This document shows positions 33,833-41,849 of a stretch of 64,000 nt of DNA, in pieces. The notes under the pieces were generated by a model. It was not told where the DNA came from. It made no database searches and saw only the letters and a list, made by a program, of their open reading frames with translations. Source of the DNA: Pyxidicoccus xibeiensis (GTDB lineage Bacteria > Myxococcota > Myxococcia > Myxococcales > Myxococcaceae). Positions within the stretch are counted from its first letter, which is position 1. The number at the start of each line of letters is the position of its first letter. The position numbers and the translations under genes are program-made. The DNA is taken from assembly GCF_024198175.1 (NCBI RefSeq), contig NZ_JAJVKV010000009.1:364377-428376 (forward strand), in the 5' to 3' direction.

Positions 33833-33901
33833 ATGCCAAACCAGCAGTGCATGGGGAAGCTCTGCGTGGACTGCGTGAAGTCGCCGCATTACTGCCGGTA
33901 G
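33833..33901 (+). CDS. Possible 22-residue cysteine-rich peptide
   Basis: The frame starts at ATG 33833 with GAGG (33823-33826) 6 nt upstream and ends at TAG 33901. The peptide has Cys at positions 6, 11, 14 and 21 (C-x4-C-x2-C-x6-C), with basic residues between them, which could bind a metal or form disulfides. It lies 30 bp after the third 36-bp repeat. At this length the frame may be chance; good ribosome-site spacing and Cys spacing are the only support. Confidence 0.3.
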   Translation: MPNQQCMGKLCVDCVKSPHYCR

Positions 33902-33943
33902 CTCGCCAGTCCTACGGAGGCCGAGCGGCAGACAGGGTTGGAA

Positions 33944-34765
33944 TCAGAAGGTCTGCCGCAGCAGGGCCTCCACCGCGGCCTTGCGGCCGGGGCTCAGGCG
34001 CAGGCGCGTGCCGTCGCGCAGCACCACCACCCAGCCCTTGTCGATGTCCGGCTCCAGCTCGCGGATGCGGTCGACATTGACCAGGATGGAGCGGTGGACC
34101 CGCACGAAGCGGCGCGGGTCCAGGAGCTGCTCCACCCGGTTCAGCGTCTCGCGGAGCATGGGGCGCTTGCCGCTCGCGTGCAGGACGACGTAGTTGCCCT
34201 CCGCCTCGCACCAGTCCAGGTCCTGCACGGGCACCAACAGCACCTTGCCGTCCGTCTTCACCGCGATGCGCTCCACGTAGCCGCCCTCGGGTGGCGCCGG
34301 CGCGGGCTCCGGGGCACGGCTCCGGCGCGAGTCGAGCAGCGCGGACAGCCGCTCCAGCATGGCCCGGTCCCTCCCCTCCTCTCGCTGCCGCCGTGCGCGC
34401 TCCAGCGACGCCATGAAGCGCGCGTCTCCGAATGGCTTGAGGAGGTAGTCGAGCGCGTTCGCCTCGAAGGCGCGCACGGCATACCGGTCGAAGGCGGTCA
34501 CGAAGATGACGGGGGGCATCCGCTCCAGGCCCACCTGGCGGAGCACGTCGAAGCCGTCCAGCTCCGGCATCTGCACGTCCAGGAAGACGAGGTCCGGGCG
34601 CTCGCGGAGGATGACGTCCACGGCCGCCCGGCCGCTCTCGCACTCATGCACGGCGGTGACGTCCGGAGCGCGGGCCAGCATGTGCTTCACGTTGTCCCGC
34701 GCCAGGGGCTCGTCGTCCACGACCAGCACCCGCCAGCCTCCGCGCGTCGCGGGGTCTTCAGCCAT
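33944..34765 (-). CDS. LytTR-family response regulator (LytT/AlgR type)
   Basis: 273 residues from ATG 34765 (GGAG 7 nt upstream). Residues 11-125 are a receiver domain: acidic VVDDEP (Asp17/Asp18), phosphoacceptor Asp63 in LVFLDVQMPELDG, and the switch Lys in LDYLLKPFG. A charged linker follows, then a LytTR DNA-binding domain from about residue 165 (VQDLDWCEAEGNYVVLHASGK, LDPRRFVRVHRSILVNVDRI). The matching kinase is at 35467-36597 on the same strand, but 700 bp lie between them. Two start codons at 34783 and 34765 are in frame; 34765 is preferred because the DNA above it is a leftover of the kinase 3' end. Confidence 0.93.
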   Translation of the reverse strand: MAEDPATRGGWRVLVVDDEPLARDNVKHMLARAPDVTAVHECESGRAAVDVILRERPDLVFLDVQMPELDGFDVLRQVGLERMPPVIFVTAFDRYAVRAFEANALDYLLKPFGDARFMASLERARRQREEGRDRAMLERLSALLDSRRSRAPEPAPAPPEGGYVERIAVKTDGKVLLVPVQDLDWCEAEGNYVVLHASGKRPMLRETLNRVEQLLDPRRFVRVHRSILVNVDRIRELEPDIDKGWVVVLRDGTRLRLSPGRKAAVEALLRQTF

Positions 34766-34831
34766 GGCTTCGCTCCAGCTCATCGAAGGGCACCTCCACG
34801 CGCGCGAGCACGCCCCCTTCCGGAAGGTCTT
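34743..34831. repeat. 89-bp direct repeat, copy A: start of regulator gene plus remnant of kinase 3' end
   Basis: Pairs with 35452-35540 at a constant offset of 709 bp, 79 of 89 positions identical, no gaps. On the minus strand it still reads DLPEGGVLARVEVPFDELERSHG followed by TGA, i.e. a kinase tail, with the stop overlapping the regulator ATG (ATGGCTGA). It is not attached to any kinase gene now. Confidence 0.92.
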
Positions 34832-34946
34832 ACTGGGCTTCCAACCTAAGAAGTTGAGATATCATCAACGAGGCCTACCCAGCGTGCTACGCAGGGGACG
34901 CACGGTGGGCGACCGTCGGGTTCGATAGGCCGTACTTGGACTGACC

Positions 34947-35408
34947 ATGATGATGGAGAATCTGCTCGCTGAGGTCTCACGGGTGCACTTCCCGAATGCA
35001 CCCGCGACGCCGGCGCAGGTTGCGGCGTTCGAGGCACGCGTGGGCTGGCAGCTCGACCCAGATCTCCGCGCGTTCTACCTTCACTGCGATGGGGCGACGC
35101 TCTTCCGCCCGCGACCGGACGCGAACTATCGCATCCTCTCGCTTGCGGAAATCCGGCGTGCGCGTGTCGAGCTTCGTGGACAGGACGACGATTCGAAGGG
35201 CCCACCATCCTGGTACACGCTGCTCTATCTCCAGGACTCCGACTACGTGCTCGTCGACGTCGCGCAACAGCAGGACGGGCGTTACCCGCTGCTGGACGCC
35301 TACCACGAGACCTACCCGCTCGAAGTCCGGCGGATTGCGGTGTCTTTCGGCGAATTTCTGCAGCGTGCGCTTCGCAGCGGCAACGAGTTCTTTTGGTTGA
35401 ACGAGTAG
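34947..35408 (+). CDS. SMI1/KNR4 (SUKH) family protein, probable immunity protein
   Basis: 153 residues. An N-terminal helix, then ATPAQVAAFEARVGWQLDPDLRAFYLHCDGA, is the classic SUKH opening (helix, L-P-x-D-hy-R-x-F-Y-x-x-x-DG). IRRARVEL, WYTLLYLQDSDYVLVDVAQQQDG and SFGEFLQRALR follow as in SMI1/KNR4 proteins. Known: bacterial SUKH proteins are mostly immunity proteins against polymorphic toxins. Base composition is more even than the neighbours, and it lies alone on the opposite strand inside an insertion that splits a two-component operon. No toxin gene is next to it, so it may be an orphan immunity gene. ATG 34947 is followed by two more in-frame ATGs, so the start is uncertain by two codons. 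Confidence 0.87.
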   Translation: MMMENLLAEVSRVHFPNAPATPAQVAAFEARVGWQLDPDLRAFYLHCDGATLFRPRPDANYRILSLAEIRRARVELRGQDDDSKGPPSWYTLLYLQDSDYVLVDVAQQQDGRYPLLDAYHETYPLEVRRIAVSFGEFLQRALRSGNEFFWLNE

Positions 35409-35451
35409 AGTTCCAGCGCAGTGCTGGCACCCTCCCCTTCAGCCATCAAAC

Positions 35452-35540
35452 CGCGTCTCGGGGTTCTCAGCCATTGCTTCGCTCCAACTCGTCAAAGGGC
35501 AGCTCCACGCGGGCGAGGACGCCCCCTTCCGGAAGGTCTT
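35452..35540. repeat. 89-bp direct repeat, copy B: functional kinase 3' end plus truncated regulator start
   Basis: Homologous to 34743-34831. Beyond the kinase stop at 35467 the minus strand reads MAENPETRFDG and a stop: the first codons of a regulator gene like the one at 34765 (MAEDPATRGG), then broken. It marks the right junction of the insertion. Confidence 0.92.
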
Positions 35541-36597
35541 CCAGCGTCAGGCCGTACTCGTTGCCATGGAGTTGGCGGATCCGGTCGCGCGTATTGGCCA
35601 CACCGATGCCGGTGCCGCCCCCGCCGCCGGCTCTGAGCCCGGGCCCGTCGTCCCGGACCTCCAGCCGCAGCCTGTCACCCCGGCGCTCGGAGCGGACGTG
35701 GATATGGCCCCGGGTCGCCCGGCGCGCGGTGCCGTGCTTGATGGCGTTCTCCACCAGGGGCTGGAGGATCAGCGCGGGCACACGCGCCCTCAGCGTGTCG
35801 GGCCCTGGCTCCAGGCGAACCTCCAGCCGGTCTCCGAAGCGGAGCTGCTCGATGCCCAGGTAGCGGCGGACGAGGTCGAGCTCGTCCTCCAGGGAGACCT
35901 CGTGGTCACCCCGCCCCTCCAGGCTCGCGCGCAGCAGGTGCCCCAGTTCCACCAGGGCCTCGACGGCTTCCGGATTGCGCTGCTGGCGGATCAGCCCGGT
36001 GACGGCGTTGAGCGAGTTGAAGAGGAAGTGCGGGTCCAACTGGGCGCGCAGCGCCTGCAGGCGGGACTCCGCCAGCCGGGTCTTGAGACGGGACTCTGCC
36101 AGCTCCCGCTCGCGCAGCCTCCGGGCGGACCGGAGCGCCGTCCACGCGGCGAGGAAGAGGAGGTACTCGAAGTAGGCCACCGCGCCGCGCGCGAGGAGCA
36201 AGTCCCGCAGGCCCGCCAGGAAGGACACGCCCCGCTCGCTCCACTGGTGGAGCACGGCCATGGCGGGCGCGAGCAGCAGGACGTGGAGCCACGCGAGGCC
36301 CGCTCCGGCAACCAGAAGCACCCCCAAATGCCGCGCGAGCCGGGGGCCCTCGGGAGGAACGCGCTGGAAGACGGCGAGAATCACGGGCCCCAGCAACGCC
36401 CACGCGCTGTACGGCACCAACTCCACGGCCAGCTTGAAGAGGAAGTCGTGCGGCTCCTGGGCATACGCGCGCAGGGCATGAGGCAGCGCCCCCAGCGTTC
36501 CCGCCGCCATGCCGAGCGCCCACACCTTCAGCGTCGCCGGCTGGCGCACGGAGCGTTCCGGGGTGCCCCCTGTCTCCCCTGCGCCGCCGTTGCTCAT
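35467..36597 (-). CDS. LytS-type sensor histidine kinase (HisKA_7TM-less, His_kinase domain)
   Basis: 376 residues from ATG 36597, with GAGGGAGG close upstream (the in-frame ATG at 36642 is possible). Residues about 20-140 contain four hydrophobic segments. Then comes LRAQLDPHFLFNSLNAVTGLI, the His_kinase (PF06580-type) phosphoacceptor box, and the ATPase with LVENAIKHG and DDGPGLRAGGGGGTGIGVANTRDRI. This architecture pairs with LytTR regulators. The gene ends within repeat copy B; its last residues ELERSNG and stop overlap a truncated regulator start. The original operon had kinase and regulator overlapping by a few bases. Confidence 0.92.
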   Translation of the reverse strand: MSNGGAGETGGTPERSVRQPATLKVWALGMAAGTLGALPHALRAYAQEPHDFLFKLAVELVPYSAWALLGPVILAVFQRVPPEGPRLARHLGVLLVAGAGLAWLHVLLLAPAMAVLHQWSERGVSFLAGLRDLLLARGAVAYFEYLLFLAAWTALRSARRLRERELAESRLKTRLAESRLQALRAQLDPHFLFNSLNAVTGLIRQQRNPEAVEALVELGHLLRASLEGRGDHEVSLEDELDLVRRYLGIEQLRFGDRLEVRLEPGPDTLRARVPALILQPLVENAIKHGTARRATRGHIHVRSERRGDRLRLEVRDDGPGLRAGGGGGTGIGVANTRDRIRQLHGNEYGLTLEDLPEGGVLARVELPFDELERSNG

Positions 36598-36684
36598 GGC
36601 CTCCCTCGTGCCCTCGGAAACCCAGCGTAGCGGATGCTCCACCCCGAGCAGCTGGACTTCCAGCGGAGCCTCCTCTGAAAAGAG

Positions 36685-36993
36685 TCAGCCTCTCGTCACG
36701 AGCGAACGCCGGAGCATCGCCAGCCAGCCGCGACTCTCGGCGGTTTCTACAATCATCCGAGCGAACGACTGCTCGGACTCTGGGTCCGTCACGCCGGAGT
36801 GGAGCCGTATCAGGTGCCCCATCAGTCGGTGCAGGGCTTCATTGCAAACCCACGCGAGCTGGGGGCTCGAGCCATCATAGGACTCCCGAGCGACGATGGT
36901 GAGCTCATGGGCATACGACAAATAGGAACGGACCTTCTCGCTTGCCGGCATCTCGATGAGTACCGCTTTGAGCTCGTCAACATTCTTCATCAA
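36685..36993 (-). CDS. Small hypothetical helical protein
   Basis: 102 residues, starting MMKNVDELKAVLIEMP and dominated by helices (SYLSYAHELTIVARESYDG, NEALHRLMGHLIRLHSG). There is no signal peptide or TM. Composition is more AT-rich than surrounding genes, similar to the SMI1-bearing insertion 1.3 kb away. It lies 88 bp upstream of the kinase on the same strand. I do not recognise it; size and composition would fit an immunity or regulatory protein, but this is a guess. Confidence 0.55.
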   Translation of the reverse strand: MMKNVDELKAVLIEMPASEKVRSYLSYAHELTIVARESYDGSSPQLAWVCNEALHRLMGHLIRLHSGVTDPESEQSFARMIVETAESRGWLAMLRRSLVTRG

Positions 36994-37110
36994 TCACTGC
37001 TCCTGTCTTGCTGAGTCGACGTCCCGGATGACCGCTCACGCCAGGACGGGTACCGGCGCGAACGTCACGGAGGCGAGGCGGCACGCGCCGGGCTATGATG
37101 CCCCCGCACC

Positions 37111-38364
37111 GTGCCCCTCCGCTCCCCGGGCTCCGAGCCCGACGACGCCCCACCCGAGCCGCCTCCGCTCTCTTCCAGGGTGCGAGGAGGTACCTTGTAC
37201 GTGGAGGGGGAAGACACTCCGGAATCGCCATCAGGCTCCCGGCCGCCCCGCGCTTCCCGGCTCTCGACGGGGCTCACCGCGCTGCTGGTCGCGGCGGGCC
37301 TCGCGCTCCCCGGGGTCGGCGCCTTCCTGCTACGCCCGGAGATACCACCTCCAACGGTGCCACCACCAGACACCCGGACGAATCCCCTCGGAGTGCCGTC
37401 AGCGAGTCCCACCAGCACCTCACCGGCTCCTGGCACGCCAGAGCCACGCAACATCCCCGCACCTCCAGCCCCCACCCCGAAGCCGCCGGTTCCCAGCACG
37501 ACGAAGGCATCTGCCACCTCCGAGCGTGTCGGCTCGCCCGCTACCACGGCTCGACCGGAGCTGGCCCGGCTCGACACCCGCCTCTTGGAGCACGCCAGCA
37601 AGCCACTGACTGCCCACAACTCCCGGGAAGCGGAGCTGCGCGCCCTGCTCGAAGACCCGGACAGGCCCACGGAAGAGCGCTCGGCGGCGGCGCTGGAGCT
37701 GCTCGACACCCACCTCCTGCGAGGCCGCTCGCGCTCCCTGGCCCGGGATGCGGAACGCATCTTCCAGATGGACCTCCCCCGCCACCTGGGGCGGCTCCCC
37801 ACGGAGCAGGCCGGCTGGCTCCGGGTCAATGCCCTGAGCACGCTGGGCGAGAAGGCGAAGGTGCTTGAAGCAGGCGACACCTTCCTCCAGCGCTTCCCCG
37901 AGAGCCCCCTGGCTTCCGTCGTCGACACCACGATGCGGTCCACCCGGACGATGCTCGACTCCGAGCATCGCGCCCGCCGGAAGCTGGAGGACTCGCTGAG
38001 CGAGGTCGAGGAGGAGCTGGCCCGGGAGCGCGCCCGCCTCGAGAGCCGCGGTGAGCCCACCGCCCGGATAGACAGGGAGCTGGCCCGCAAGCGCTGCGCG
38101 TACCCGGCGACCGAGCGCTTCCACGAGGTCTCCGCCGTGACCTGTCGTGCCTTCATCGACACCTGGGCCCCCGGAGAAACCCCGGCGGAGCGCCTCGCGG
38201 TGCGCAACGCTCGCGAGGCGGAGATCATCGCGCTCGTCGGCCTGCGCCGGTACACCGAGGCCCGCGAGCGCCTCGCCGGGTTCCGGGCCGCCGACCCCGA
38301 GGGCGAAAAGCAGACCCTCGCCAGCTCCGTGGTCCTCGGCATCCCACCCGGCGCGGAGCCGTGA
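37111..38364 (+). CDS. Membrane-anchored protein with Pro-rich linker and coiled coil
   Basis: 417 residues from GTG 37111; GTG 37201 is an alternative with AGGAGG 10 nt upstream, but codon bias is already coding-like from 37111. Residues about 55-75 are a TM (LTALLVAAGLALPGVGAFLL). Residues 80-145 are a Pro/Thr/Ser linker of the periplasm-spanning kind. Residues about 150-400 are helical, TPR-like in part (VNALSTLGEKAKVLEAGDTFLQRFPESPLA), with a coiled coil at ARRKLEDSLSEVEEELARERARLES. Topology suggests an inner-membrane anchor with a large outer domain, as in FecR-like or TonB-like partners. Function unknown. Confidence 0.65.
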   Translation: MPLRSPGSEPDDAPPEPPPLSSRVRGGTLYVEGEDTPESPSGSRPPRASRLSTGLTALLVAAGLALPGVGAFLLRPEIPPPTVPPPDTRTNPLGVPSASPTSTSPAPGTPEPRNIPAPPAPTPKPPVPSTTKASATSERVGSPATTARPELARLDTRLLEHASKPLTAHNSREAELRALLEDPDRPTEERSAAALELLDTHLLRGRSRSLARDAERIFQMDLPRHLGRLPTEQAGWLRVNALSTLGEKAKVLEAGDTFLQRFPESPLASVVDTTMRSTRTMLDSEHRARRKLEDSLSEVEEELARERARLESRGEPTARIDRELARKRCAYPATERFHEVSAVTCRAFIDTWAPGETPAERLAVRNAREAEIIALVGLRRYTEARERLAGFRAADPEGEKQTLASSVVLGIPPGAEP

Positions 38365-38409
38365 CGGCATGGCGGGCCCACGACAAGGAGCCCGCCACGC
38401 CGACTCCCG

Positions 38410-40263
38410 CTACCTCGCCGGCAGCTTCGTCACGAAGCCATCCGGGTCACCCAGCTTCGTGTTCCCGTCGAAGTTCCCGCTCGTGTAGCCGCCCAGGAAG
38501 AAGTTCCCCGCGTCGTCCCGCCCCAGGCCATTGGAGTACACCTCCACGTACGCACCGTTGAGCCGCGCCGGGTCCTGCTGGATGACCCACTGCCGGGTCC
38601 CCGCCATGTCGAACTTCGCCACGTAGTTGTGCGCCTTCGACGCGTCCGTGCTGCTGGAGCTGCCGATGTCACCCCCGCCGCTGCCCGTCAGGTACACGCC
38701 CGTCGTGTCGATGAAGAGCCCCGTGCCCCAGACGCCCGCCGAGCCGCCCAGCTCCCGGGTCCACTGCTTGACGCCCGCCGCATCGAACTTCGTCACGAAC
38801 GCATCGATGCCGCCCGTCACGTTCGGATTCCCGTCCAGGCCACCACCGCTGTAGCCCGCCAGGTAGATGTTGCCCGCCGCATCCAGCGCCGAGCCATACA
38901 GCCAGACATCCGTCCCCGGCGTCCCGAGCTGGCGCGTCCACTGCTTGTTCCCCGCGCCGTCGTACTTCACGACGAAGAAGTCCTGCGGCCCCATGCGGAC
39001 GTTGCCGTCCAGCGCGCCCGTGGTCCACCCGGAGACATAGACGTTCCCCGCGTCATCGGCGGAGGCCCGCCGCCCATGCGTGCTGGCTCCCGCCGCGCCC
39101 AGCGTCCGGGTCCACAGCTTGTTGCCGGCCGCGTCGTACTTCGCCACGAAGGCGTCGAAGTTGCCGATGCGGGGGTTGCCATCCAGCGCGCCATTGACGG
39201 ACCCGGCCAGGAAGGCGTTGTCCCCGGCATCCAGCCCCACCGCGTACCCCTCCACGCTGGCTCCCACCGCGCCCAACTGCCGCGTCCAGCCCCTCACACC
39301 GGTGTAGCGGTACTTCGTCAGCAGCGCCTCCCGCGAGCCCGTCTTGGGCGTGCCATCCACGGAGCCATCCGTGAAGCCGGCCACATAGATCTCCTCGAAC
39401 CGCCGGTTCCGGGCGATTCCGTAGCCCAGGGTGACGCTGTCCGGCGCGCCGAGCTGCGCCGACCAGCCCGTCTTCCCATTCCAGTCCCGCATCGTGAGGA
39501 AGCCATCCATCAGCCCGACGAGCGGCTTGCCCTCCAGGCCCGCCAGCGTCATGCCCGTGACGTAGTTGCGCCCTGCCGGGTCCGTGGCGAGGTCATGCAC
39601 CCGGGTGAAGCTTGCCGCCGCGCCAGAGGTCCGCGTCCAGAGCGCCTGCGTCGTCGGGTAGGACGCGGTGAGGCACTGCATCAGCTCCAGCCGGCCCAGC
39701 GACACGACGACGATGCCTGCGCGGGTGTCGTTGTCGTCCGTCACGTTCAGCCGGTAGCGGGCGTACGCGCCGGGCGAGGCCACCGTGTACTCGCGCCGCT
39801 CGTGCCCGGCCCAGTTGACCTGGTTGAAGCGGCTGTCGAGCACCACCCAGGCAGAGCCATTCCACCCCTCGAACGTCCACTGCTTGGGCGCCCGCGTGGT
39901 GATGGAGCCGTTGGCGTAGGACAGGGCATAGCGGTGGATGGTCTTCGTCCCGCTGGCCCACTGGTATCCCACCCACGCCGGCGTCTGGTTCTCCGCGGAG
40001 AGCCACAGGGAGTTGGTGCCGTCGAACGCCTGCCACGCCTCGTACGACGTGCCGAACACCCCCGACCGCGTCACGGCGCCGGAGGGCGTGTTCGGCCCCG
40101 TCATCACCGGCACCACGTTCTCACAGACGAGCCCCTGCTCCCGGGTGCCCGTCGCGTCGCCCGCCTCGGGGACGGGCGCCGGCTCGCCGCCGCAGCCCGG
40201 CACGGACGCCAGGACCAGGGCACTGGTCAGGAAGATGCTTCGAATGGGCTTCAGGACTCTCAC
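38410..40263 (-). CDS. SBBP-repeat beta-propeller lipoprotein with discoidin-like domain
   Basis: 617 residues from GTG 40263 (AAGGAGG 4 nt upstream). A lipoprotein signal ends VLASVPGC. Residues about 55-195 look like an F5/8 type C (discoidin) domain (AWQAFDGTNSLWLSAENQTPAW, then a YRLNVTDDND loop). The rest is seven or more SBBP repeats of about 55 residues with the pattern D-x-A-G-N-x-Y-(V/L)-(S/A)-G-(W/Y)-T-x-G-x-(L/F)-D-G-N and F-V-(A/T)-K-(Y/F)-D-x-x-G-x-x-x-W-T-R. Known: SBBP proteins are extracellular propellers common in myxobacteria. Likely surface-exposed and carbohydrate-binding (inference). Confidence 0.88.
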   Translation of the reverse strand: MRVLKPIRSIFLTSALVLASVPGCGGEPAPVPEAGDATGTREQGLVCENVVPVMTGPNTPSGAVTRSGVFGTSYEAWQAFDGTNSLWLSAENQTPAWVGYQWASGTKTIHRYALSYANGSITTRAPKQWTFEGWNGSAWVVLDSRFNQVNWAGHERREYTVASPGAYARYRLNVTDDNDTRAGIVVVSLGRLELMQCLTASYPTTQALWTRTSGAAASFTRVHDLATDPAGRNYVTGMTLAGLEGKPLVGLMDGFLTMRDWNGKTGWSAQLGAPDSVTLGYGIARNRRFEEIYVAGFTDGSVDGTPKTGSREALLTKYRYTGVRGWTRQLGAVGASVEGYAVGLDAGDNAFLAGSVNGALDGNPRIGNFDAFVAKYDAAGNKLWTRTLGAAGASTHGRRASADDAGNVYVSGWTTGALDGNVRMGPQDFFVVKYDGAGNKQWTRQLGTPGTDVWLYGSALDAAGNIYLAGYSGGGLDGNPNVTGGIDAFVTKFDAAGVKQWTRELGGSAGVWGTGLFIDTTGVYLTGSGGGDIGSSSSTDASKAHNYVAKFDMAGTRQWVIQQDPARLNGAYVEVYSNGLGRDDAGNFFLGGYTSGNFDGNTKLGDPDGFVTKLPAR

Positions 40264-40567
40264 GATGCCTCCTTGGAGCCGTGCGGAACCGCACGGGCTG
40301 GCATCGTTGATACCGGCGCCTGCCCGCACTCCCGGTATCGATGTGACGAAACCGCCGGAGCCGGGGACGAGCCTTCCTCCAGAGGGGACGAAGCCCGGAC
40401 GACGCGGCGCGGCTTGACCTCCAGGGCGTCTCGGACGGATAGCCTGCCTGCCCGGTTCCGTACCTGAATGGTGATTCATATCTCACGCGCCTGGGCAAGA
40501 GGCGGCACCCTACCCGGCACGGTGCATGCCCCTTGCCCCACGACCCGCAAGGCCCCTTAATCCCACC
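40264..40567. promoter_or_regulatory. Divergent intergenic region with two inverted repeats
   Basis: 304 bp between the SBBP gene and the MFS gene. CCGTGCGG-AA-CCGCACGG (40279-40296) forms a perfect hairpin 15 bp upstream of the SBBP start codon, in its probable 5' UTR just beyond the ribosome site. GATACCGG (40309-40316) and CCGGTATC (40332-40339) form a second inverted repeat with a 15-bp spacer, operator-like. No gene is seen. Confidence 0.5.
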
Positions 40568-41839
40568 ATGAAATTCCTGCGAGAGCTCCGCTCGGTCCTG
40601 AACCTCACGGTCCTGGTCGCCGGGCTCGGATACTTCGTCGACCTCTTCGACATCACGCTCTTCGGCGTGGTGCGCGTGGCCTCGCTGAAGGACATCGGCA
40701 TCACCGACCCGGGGGAGATCCTCCAGAAGGGCCTGGTCATCTACAACGCCCAGATGATCGGGATGATGGTGGGCGGCCTGCTGTGGGGCGTCCTCGCGGA
40801 CAAGCGCGGGCGCCTGTCGGTGATGTTCGGCTCCATCCTCCTGTACTCGTTCGCCAACCTGGCCAACGCCTTCGCCTGGGACGTGACGAGCTACGCGGTC
40901 TGCCGCTTCCTGGGCGGCGTGGGCCTGGCGGGCGAGCTGGGCGCGGCGATTACGCTGGTCGCCGAGTCCCTGCCCAAGGAGAAGCGCGGCCTGGGCACCA
41001 CCATCGTCGCCACGCTCGGCATGCTGGGCATCGTCGCGGCGGCCTTCGTCGGCCAGCACCTGACGTGGAAGACGGCCTACATCACCGGCGGCGTCATGGG
41101 CATCGCCCTGCTCTTCGCGCGCTTCAAGGTGTCCGAGTCGGAGCTGTTCTCCAAGAAGACGGACCCGTCCCGCGCCAACCCCTTCCTCGTGCTGCAGGGC
41201 GGCCGCTTCCTCAAGTACCTCTGCTGCATCGCCATCGGCGTGCCCATCTACTTCACCACCGGCATCCTCTTCACCTTCGCCCCCGAGCTGGCGACGGGCC
41301 TGGGCGTCAAGGGCACGGTGACGGCCGGCAACGCCATCCTCTACGGCTCCATCGGCCTGACGCTGGGGGACCTGCTGGCGGGCCTGTTCAGCCAGTGGCT
41401 CAAGAGCCGCAAGCGCGCGGTGGGCCTGAACATCACCGCGGCTTTCGGGCTGATGCTCTTCTACACGCTCGTCCCCGGCCTCACGAGCACGGCCGTCTAC
41501 GTCCTCAGCTTCTTCATGGGCATCACCGTGGGCTACTGGGCCGTGCTGGTGACGATGGCCGCCGAGCAGTTCGGCACCAACATCCGCGGCACCGTGGCGA
41601 CGACGGTGCCCAACTTCGTGCGCGGCTCGGCCGCCATCGCCGCCAGCGGCGTGGCGTGGCTCAAGGGCTCGCAGGGCATGAGCATGGGCAACGCGGCGCT
41701 CCTCGTGGGCTGCCTCTGCTTCGGCCTGGCCCTGCTCGCGCTGCTGCGCCTGGAGGAGACCTTCCACCGGGACCTGGACTACGAGGAGACCGCCGACGGC
41801 AGCCGCACGGTGCCGGCCTCCTCCCAGTCCCACGGCTGA
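40568..41839 (+). CDS. Major facilitator superfamily transporter
   Basis: 423 residues from ATG 40568. Twelve hydrophobic segments. MMVGGLLWGVLADKRGRLSVMFGS is the MFS A-motif loop between TM2 and TM3, and FLGGVGLAGELGAAITLVAES the TM4 motif of the sugar-/metabolite:H+ symporter group. LFDITLFGVV in TM1 places a membrane Asp as in aromatic-acid and organic-acid carriers. The specific substrate is unknown. The gene is convergent with the P450 gene (10-bp gap). Confidence 0.87.
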   Translation: MKFLRELRSVLNLTVLVAGLGYFVDLFDITLFGVVRVASLKDIGITDPGEILQKGLVIYNAQMIGMMVGGLLWGVLADKRGRLSVMFGSILLYSFANLANAFAWDVTSYAVCRFLGGVGLAGELGAAITLVAESLPKEKRGLGTTIVATLGMLGIVAAAFVGQHLTWKTAYITGGVMGIALLFARFKVSESELFSKKTDPSRANPFLVLQGGRFLKYLCCIAIGVPIYFTTGILFTFAPELATGLGVKGTVTAGNAILYGSIGLTLGDLLAGLFSQWLKSRKRAVGLNITAAFGLMLFYTLVPGLTSTAVYVLSFFMGITVGYWAVLVTMAAEQFGTNIRGTVATTVPNFVRGSAAIAASGVAWLKGSQGMSMGNAALLVGCLCFGLALLALLRLEETFHRDLDYEETADGSRTVPASSQSHG

Positions 41840-41849
41840 GGCCTGTCCG

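Noticed and set aside
33474..33852. Overlapping minus-strand frames of 71 and 67 codons around the 36-bp repeats
   Set aside because: The same repeat is read in different frames in each, so the similarity is at DNA level, not protein level.
34766..34831. A longer start for the LytTR regulator at 34783
   Set aside because: The codons above 34765 belong to the duplicated kinase tail; the ATG at 34765 has its own ribosome site and starts the conserved MAEDP segment.
37065..38381. 438-codon minus-strand frame over the coiled-coil protein
   Set aside because: It is antisense to the Pro-rich/coiled-coil gene and has Ser/Arg-rich shadow composition; the plus strand has the TM, linker and coiled coil in order.
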